From: Nanobdellota archaeon | GTDB taxonomy: Archaea; Nanobdellota; Nanobdellia; Pacearchaeales; JAHJTO01 | Length of the DNA stretch: 33,117 nucleotides | Assembly: GCA_018829845.1 (NCBI GenBank) | Contig: JAHJTO010000007.1 | Span: 1 to 33,117, forward strand | Direction of reading: 5' to 3' | Shown: positions 27,348 through 33,117 of the stretch, in pieces | Layout: every line of letters begins with the position of its first letter | Numbering within the stretch: position 1 is the stretch's first letter | Translations under genes and position numbers: made by a program | Notes under the pieces: model-generated | The model's input: only the letters and a program-made list of their open reading frames with translations | Database searches by the model: none | What the model was told of the DNA's origin: nothing

Positions 27348-27995
27348 TTAATGGATAACTTCATTTTTTCTTTTTGTTGAAGAGTTTCTTTTTTGTTTTA
27401 CCCACAAAATAAACCATGTTACTCCTGCCCCCAATGATCCTAAAAGAATATCTTTTTGAGCATCCCATTGATCTCCCTGCATCCCAAGATAATGGGTCCC
27501 AATAATATCGCTTCGAGTTACTAAAACCCATAAAAATTCAATTACTTCAAATATGCTTTTTGAAGCAATTATAAACAAAAATGCCGAAAAATACCCCCAA
27601 AAATATTTTACTTTTAATCTCTTAGAGATAAATTCATATGCCGGAATGAATAATAGTGCTCCAAATAAAAAATGCACTACCCTGTCATAATGATTCCTGC
27701 TCAAATCAAAGACCTGCGCAAGCCAATCAAATAAAGGCATTTCGGAATAAGAATAATGGCCTCCAATCGTATGTAAAATCATAAAGATGAAGATTAATGT
27801 ATAACTTAAATTAGAAAATTTGAATTTTTTATAAGTCACGACTAAAAAGGTAATAACAATTGCTGAAAGGAAATTCTCTATGGCCCATACTCCAAGATAT
27901 TTTGGAGATATTGCTAAAGCTAACCAAAAAAGCAAAAAGATGCTTAATAGAACCTGTGGATATCTCCCCTTAAATTCCATAACTTCATTTAGCAT
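27348..27995 (-). CDS. DUF2238 (YjdF-like) membrane protein
   Basis: 'LHTIGGHYSYSEMPLFDWL...NHYDRVVHFLFGAL...EFLWV...GTHYLGMQGDQWDAQKDILLGSLGA'. Confidence 0.85.
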   Translation of the reverse strand: MLNEVMEFKGRYPQVLLSIFLLFWLALAISPKYLGVWAIENFLSAIVITFLVVTYKKFKFSNLSYTLIFIFMILHTIGGHYSYSEMPLFDWLAQVFDLSRNHYDRVVHFLFGALLFIPAYEFISKRLKVKYFWGYFSAFLFIIASKSIFEVIEFLWVLVTRSDIIGTHYLGMQGDQWDAQKDILLGSLGAGVTWFILWVKQKRNSSTKRKNEVIH

Positions 27996-28038
27996 TAAAA
28001 GGATATAAAGTTATTGGATCATAAAAATATAAATTAAA

Positions 28039-28122
28039 ATGTTAATTGAAATTTTTCTTGTTTTGTTTCTCGGTCTTCTCGCCGGGACTTTCACAGGCCT
28101 GTTTCCTGGAATCGCAAAATGA
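28039..28122 (+). pseudogene. Second DUF112/TctA-like N-terminal fragment: MLIEIFLVLFLGLLAGTFTGLFPGIAK*
   Basis: Manual translation; GLLAGTFTGLFPGI matches the DUF112/TctA N-terminal motif, then a stop. Confidence 0.5.
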
Positions 28123-28238
28123 GAAATCTAGAAACACTACTTCTAATCTGAGACTATGCAAATATGGAGAAATCTGCAGGGATTGAAATCTCCGTCAGTT
28201 TCCAGCCTCGCAAGATGATTTGGGTAAATAAAATTTCC

Positions 28239-31200
28239 TTATATAGAACAGAATCTTTCTGGGCCGAGAGTCTTTAGCAATGCTAACTGCAGTTTCTCCC
28301 TGTTCACCTCCCCATTCAAGCTGAATAGATCTTGAATCCTTGTATCTTTGCCCGTAAGATTTTTTATTGGTTCAGTGAACGCTTGGCTCATAGAGCTCAC
28401 CATGCAGGATTCTGGCGCCACATTGAGGAAAAGATCTACACCTTCTTCAGCCCTTGCAATCGCTTCCCCAATATAAGGCAGCAGCTCACCATGCGGCTTT
28501 AAATAATAATTAAGCTTTCTCGCTTTTTCAAGTATCTTGGCAGTATCATGGGGGGCTTCAATTTTTGCTGCTGAATAAAGAGGATTGATAAAAATCTTGC
28601 GAAGTATTTTTTTCAGGAATGTTAAAAGAAAGATTTTTTTCTTTCTATCTTTAATTTGTCCAGTTAAATTATCTTTTTCTTTTTTGTCATTACAGCCATC
28701 AAGTAACTCCTTTGATAGAATTATATCCTCCTCCATGTTAAGACGGCCAAGCTCAAGAAGAAGTTCAAGATAGCACCAAATAGGGGAATATGTCAGTTCA
28801 AATGAGCCAAAGCCAAGAGAATCTATAATCTCTTTGAATATCTCCTCAGCCTGAGCAGCGCGCATATACGCTTCCCCTTCTATATGTATGCTGATTTTAG
28901 GCTTATGTTTTTGCTTTTCTGCATTGAGCCATTTCAATGAGAAATTTTTCAGAAGCTTTCTATAGCCATTATTATTATATAAGCCATAACAGAAATACTT
29001 AGCAGCGGTGGCTGCAATCTTTGATTTTCCTAGACTATTAGTTATATTTAACATTAATGGGTCTGGTTTGATAGATTCTTCCATTATCTTAAAAATATTT
29101 TTCTTCAGGCCCATATAATCTGACATGAATTCTTCATACTCTTTACAAGAACGGCATACATGGCCTGCTTTCAAAAGAATCGAGTGTAATATGCCTTGTA
29201 GAATTAAGCCCTGAAAAGACTGTATTAAAACCCATTCTTCAATCCCCACATTATAGCCTTTATTTTCATGTGCTACCATAAGTTTGATAGTTTCTGAATC
29301 TTTCGTCCTGCCAAACTTCTTGTGCAAAAACATCTTATGAAGTTCGCAATATTGGCCTTGTCTGCATGGCCCTGTCCCTTTATTATCAAATATAAGTATT
29401 CGTATCTTGTCTTTTACAAGAGGGTCATTTCTTTTTTTTCTTTCAATAAAATCTTCAACAGCAAGAAGGATGTCTGCATATGCTGCTGCAAAAGGGGCGC
29501 ATACAGAATCTCCTACATGCTTTCTTCCAAGCATCACTTTTTTTCTGAGATCGTAGGATTCATCTTCATAGTTGTCAATAGCCGTTATGCCTGCTCCCCT
29601 AAACACAGAAGTTATTGTTCTGTTTTCATGTAGCGTAGGAAAATAAACTACATCTGTGTCTTTGTTCAGACTTTCACACTCAAAATTATTAATAACACTT
29701 ATTTTGAATTCTTCTTTGGAATATTCTTCATGAAGTTTTTTTTCTATTTGTGTAATAAAGGTATTTACCCTGTTTTCCAAATGCGCCAATTCTTTTATCA
29801 TAGCATCGGATTGTATGAGCAGATTTGGCTTTTTTTTCGCTATCTCTTCTGCCAAAGGCAAAGTCATAGTATCCGGACCGCATCTGAAGGTGGATACTTG
29901 CACAACGTTAATTGATGTGTTTGTCAAATCTTTTTCTATTTTCTCAATGAGCTCTCTCATCTTTTCGTTGATTATTACCTTATGCAGATTTTTGTTTGTT
30001 ATTCCATCTATTTTAGTTGTTATATCATGGGGATTCCTCCAATATAAATGAGAATATTTCTTGTTCAAAGCCGATTCAACAGCATAAGAAGGTATTGCCA
30101 CAATTCCCTTATCCTTAAGCAGTTTTCCCACATGGCTGTCATATATTCCTGGATTCAAGATATATTCCCTTCCGCAGACTATTGCGATATTTTTTGAATT
30201 TTTGATTGCATAATCTATGTACTCTGCTGTCTTCTCGGCCACTTCGGATTTCAATTTCAAATTTTCCTCAATTGCTGCTTTGACCGCGGCGGTAAAATCC
30301 TCCCTACTAACTTTCAGGTTATAAAAATCAAAAAGCTCTTTCAGATAACAATATAATTGCGCAGAGATATGCCCCGCATCAAACTTTTTAAGACTCAGTG
30401 GAAGGACAATAAATTTCGCTTCTGGATGTTTTATTTTTGCATGATGCATCGCTATCAGCACCCCTCCCTGATTGGTAGTGCATGTCCTTCCAAGGCTTGC
30501 ATCGGATGGAAGGAAATCTATCTGGGGGATGAGAATGATGCTGTGGGGCTCGCCCGCAAGCCTTGCATACTGGCCCGTTGCTCCAATGAGGGGTGCGCAC
30601 ACATCCACCGTAAAATTAGACTGCCCGTCCAATATATCTTGCTCTTTGATGTTATCAACATAAACATTTATTCCTAAATTTTCGAATATTTTGCTTAAGA
30701 AATAGGATTGTTCAGATACAGCAAAGCTTCTTGGTATTACAAGCCTGTTTTCTGCATTGCTTCTTGGCAGCTTTGAATCTATAAATTTCCATATTTCCTT
30801 ATAAGAATCAATTTTAAGTGTTTCGTCTCCTTTTTGCATGTTGAGGTTGTTAACTGCAGTGCAACCTCCAAGCATCACAGACATTTTTCCTTCTTTGGTG
30901 TCAAGCGCAAGCATTGTTCTTGCACAACAGGAATTGCTATCTCCGCATGCAGCCCCTCTGCAGAAAAAGATTTTCTTGCTAGACTTTATATTAAGCAAGT
31001 CATCTATTTCAATCTCTGAATTAATTATAGCACTATCTTTTATTGATTTCACAAGCCCGATGCATGCGCGATAACCAGGATATGGCGGAATAATACAATG
31101 CATTTTTGATATTTGTTGTATTCTATGCGTCACTACAAGAGGTAAAGGATCGCTCTGCATTGTCTGGCCATGAAGAAGTACTACCGCATTCTGTGGAAAA

Positions 31201-32930
31201 TCTATTCTGCCCCATAAAGTTCTTGCCATGTTTTCTACTATAGCATAATTACATGAAGCCAAGATTTCCTCTTTAGGATAACCTTCTGCCTGCATTTTTT
31301 TTGCATTTTCCATAAGAAAAACCGCGCAAGTAGCATTTATTTCATATCCTTTCTTTGCAGAAAATGCAAGATTGCATGCTTCCTGAATTGATTTTATGTC
31401 AAAAAGAGATTTTAGTGTATCCATAAGGCTTCCTGTTCCTGCAGAACACTTCAAGTTCATGGCATTATCAAACAGTTCCTCTTTTTTTAGTGCAATGATT
31501 GAAACTTTGGTGTCTTCTCCACCTATATCCACAAGTACGCAAAAATCTTCATTTATCTCTTTAAAATGCTCTTTTAGTTTTTGGATATGCTCTTTTGCAT
31601 ATGAAATGCCTCCATGCACATGTGCATAATTTTCTACTTGTGTGAATATCCTGCCTTCAAGCTTTGGGAACACCTTGCTTAAGACTTTTTGCACCTGGTA
31701 TCTGCCGCTGCCTGTCAAACCTATATGCTGTACATTAAGCATGGTTATCCCTTCGGACTTGAGACCTGAAAAGAGGCGTTTTATTGTTTCTACGGTATCT
31801 CCATGATTATCACATAAACCAAGTTTTAATATATCCTCATTTCTTGCATCGCATATAACTATTTTGGCCATTGTTGAGCCTGCATCGATCCCGATATTTA
31901 CCGGAATTTTTTGGAGTTCTTTGTCTTTTATGTCTATAATATCCCCTTCATCCACCCTATTGAAAAGCATATTCTCCATGTATTTCTTTTTTAATTCGAT
32001 AAAAGAAGGATATTCGGAGAGTATTTCTGGTTTTGCAATTTTTTCCTCTTGTTGCCTCAAATTTGCATAACCTAAACTTTTAACTAATGATTTCATACCT
32101 TCGATATTTGCAAGCTGCTTTTTATCGTAAAATACTTTTTTCACGCCAATACTTTTTAAATAATCTTCTGCGCAATTTCTTACATACTCCCACATAAAAA
32201 CTCTTCCTGTAAGAAGGACAATGTCAGTATGGGGAAGCATTTTTTTGCATGATTTCATAACTTCAGATTTTAGAGTTACGGCAAGAGCATAATCTAAGGG
32301 GATTCCCTGATTTTTATCCGATATTGTAGCAGAGGAGCTGAATACTCCACATCTGTCTGCTCTGATTGTTACTGCTTTTCTCTTTTCTTCCCCTTTGCCT
32401 CCCAAGTAGTCTTTAAGAATTTCATCAACTTTTTCTCGCTTTATATCAAGCTTTTCAAGAATTCTGCTTATATTTATTCCAGAACCGGCTCCACATTTTG
32501 GATTTATAACAAGCAAATCATTCAGAAGATTTCCTTTATCATCTATGCATATGGCGGCATATCCTGACGCAGAAAGTTCGATTATGCCATAAATTTTGGC
32601 TTTGTTTAAATAACTTTTGTTATATTCTTTAAGATATTTTTTTGCAGCTTCCCATAAAGCGGCTGAAGGAGATATAATTTTGCCATTTGAAAGAGTCTTT
32701 CTTATTATATTAGCCATTTTTCCTGTGATCAAAAGCTTCCTGTTTTTGTCTTTTAACTTCTCTAGAATTCCATGCTCAAAAAAAAGTTTCTCTGCTTTAT
32801 CTTTATTATTGATTAAAATTCTTTTTTGAGTGCCTTCTTTTGAGTGAACAACCTGGATGTGTTCGATTCCTGCATCTATAAACCAATATTCCTCTGCTTT
32901 CGCCCTTTTTTTTGAATTTCTATTTTCCAT
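28239..32930 (-). CDS. BadF/BadG/BcrA/D-type acyl-CoA dehydratase activase-like protein with two ASKHA modules plus DUF2229-like C-terminal regions
   Basis: 'NIGIDAGSTMAKIVI', 'LTGSGRYQVQ', 'VDIGGEDTKV', 'KCSAGTGSLMD', 'TCAVFLMENAKK'; N-terminal module with 'KCGAGSG' and 'RCGVFSSSATI'; C-terminal 'VCAPLIGATGQY', 'GDSVCAPFAAAYAD', 'FDNKGTGPCRQGQYCELH'. Confidence 0.85.
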   Translation of the reverse strand: MENRNSKKRAKAEEYWFIDAGIEHIQVVHSKEGTQKRILINNKDKAEKLFFEHGILEKLKDKNRKLLITGKMANIIRKTLSNGKIISPSAALWEAAKKYLKEYNKSYLNKAKIYGIIELSASGYAAICIDDKGNLLNDLLVINPKCGAGSGINISRILEKLDIKREKVDEILKDYLGGKGEEKRKAVTIRADRCGVFSSSATISDKNQGIPLDYALAVTLKSEVMKSCKKMLPHTDIVLLTGRVFMWEYVRNCAEDYLKSIGVKKVFYDKKQLANIEGMKSLVKSLGYANLRQQEEKIAKPEILSEYPSFIELKKKYMENMLFNRVDEGDIIDIKDKELQKIPVNIGIDAGSTMAKIVICDARNEDILKLGLCDNHGDTVETIKRLFSGLKSEGITMLNVQHIGLTGSGRYQVQKVLSKVFPKLEGRIFTQVENYAHVHGGISYAKEHIQKLKEHFKEINEDFCVLVDIGGEDTKVSIIALKKEELFDNAMNLKCSAGTGSLMDTLKSLFDIKSIQEACNLAFSAKKGYEINATCAVFLMENAKKMQAEGYPKEEILASCNYAIVENMARTLWGRIDFPQNAVVLLHGQTMQSDPLPLVVTHRIQQISKMHCIIPPYPGYRACIGLVKSIKDSAIINSEIEIDDLLNIKSSKKIFFCRGAACGDSNSCCARTMLALDTKEGKMSVMLGGCTAVNNLNMQKGDETLKIDSYKEIWKFIDSKLPRSNAENRLVIPRSFAVSEQSYFLSKIFENLGINVYVDNIKEQDILDGQSNFTVDVCAPLIGATGQYARLAGEPHSIILIPQIDFLPSDASLGRTCTTNQGGVLIAMHHAKIKHPEAKFIVLPLSLKKFDAGHISAQLYCYLKELFDFYNLKVSREDFTAAVKAAIEENLKLKSEVAEKTAEYIDYAIKNSKNIAIVCGREYILNPGIYDSHVGKLLKDKGIVAIPSYAVESALNKKYSHLYWRNPHDITTKIDGITNKNLHKVIINEKMRELIEKIEKDLTNTSINVVQVSTFRCGPDTMTLPLAEEIAKKKPNLLIQSDAMIKELAHLENRVNTFITQIEKKLHEEYSKEEFKISVINNFECESLNKDTDVVYFPTLHENRTITSVFRGAGITAIDNYEDESYDLRKKVMLGRKHVGDSVCAPFAAAYADILLAVEDFIERKKRNDPLVKDKIRILIFDNKGTGPCRQGQYCELHKMFLHKKFGRTKDSETIKLMVAHENKGYNVGIEEWVLIQSFQGLILQGILHSILLKAGHVCRSCKEYEEFMSDYMGLKKNIFKIMEESIKPDPLMLNITNSLGKSKIAATAAKYFCYGLYNNNGYRKLLKNFSLKWLNAEKQKHKPKISIHIEGEAYMRAAQAEEIFKEIIDSLGFGSFELTYSPIWCYLELLLELGRLNMEEDIILSKELLDGCNDKKEKDNLTGQIKDRKKKIFLLTFLKKILRKIFINPLYSAAKIEAPHDTAKILEKARKLNYYLKPHGELLPYIGEAIARAEEGVDLFLNVAPESCMVSSMSQAFTEPIKNLTGKDTRIQDLFSLNGEVNREKLQLALLKTLGPERFCSI

Positions 32931-32972
32931 GATTTCCCTTTTAACTAGCCTTTAATTAATGGGCGAAAGTCC

Positions 32973-32985
32973 GTTTATATACTTT
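32973..32985 (-). promoter_or_regulatory. TATA box for the BadF-type gene
   Basis: AAAGTATATAAAC on the minus strand, about 45 bp upstream of the ATG. Confidence 0.6.
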
Positions 32986-33052
32986 ATTCAACAAAAGCTG
33001 TGTTGCATGAATCCTAAAAATTAACATGGCCTTCGCCGATGTTAGGTATCCT

Positions 33053-33096
33053 CTGAACTTTTGCGTTTTTTGAACCTATAATTTGCAAAAGTTTAG
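33053..33096. other. Long inverted repeat / hairpin at the right edge (possible structured RNA or terminator)
   Basis: CTGAACTTTTGC ... GCAAAAGTTTAG, 12-bp stem with one G-U, 20-nt loop; a second hairpin AACAT-GGC-CTTC-GCC-G-ATGTT lies at 33023-33043. Confidence 0.4.
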
Positions 33097-33117
33097 GTCA
33101 AGTAATTCCTTGGAGTA

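Noticed and set aside
30357-30677. 106-aa plus-strand ORF inside the BadF-type gene
   Set aside because: Antisense shadow ORF of a conserved domain-bearing gene
1-33117. CRISPR arrays, tRNA and rRNA genes
   Set aside because: No regularly spaced direct repeats, no T-loop GTTCRANNC-type tRNA signatures or rRNA-like blocks seen by eye; tRNAscan/minced would be needed to be certain

Overview
AT-rich window that reads as archaeal and DPANN-like (Woese-/Pacearchaeota style). The lineage is my inference from TATA/BRE-like promoters, a ThpR ligase-fold protein, archaeal-type TyrRS, a Hef-like helicase and an archaellum/type IV pilus-type ATPase. Main contents: (1) A mostly minus-strand membrane/secretion cluster (about 150-12157). 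It holds a FlaI/VirB11-like ATPase interrupted by two inteins only 22 codons apart, a double-T2SSF FlaJ-like protein, two pilin-like small membrane proteins (one absent from the ORF track), two coiled-coil proteins, three tandem paralogous polytopic proteins and a PRC-barrel protein. (2) A DNA repair/RNA block (12330-16669): degenerate M50-like protein, Hef-like helicase, dCMP deaminase, stand-alone ERCC4 nuclease and 2'-5' RNA ligase-fold protein. (3) A half-size MFS protein overlapping an M16 peptidase, an orphan gene, a DRG-like TGS GTPase, a Zn-ribbon protein and a 53-aa membrane miniprotein. (4) TyrRS, a SPASM radical SAM protein, a membrane OB-fold protein, a Trm11/14-like methyltransferase and an LtaS-like sulfatase. 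(5) A DUF2238 protein flanked by two short ORFs that look like truncated DUF112/TctA N-termini. (6) A 1563-aa BadF/BadG-type activase with DUF2229-like regions. The most unusual non-coding signal is a set of intergenic twin hairpins sharing a CATGCC-type pivot and an asymmetric C versus GA/TA internal loop. Their stem sequences differ but remain complementary.
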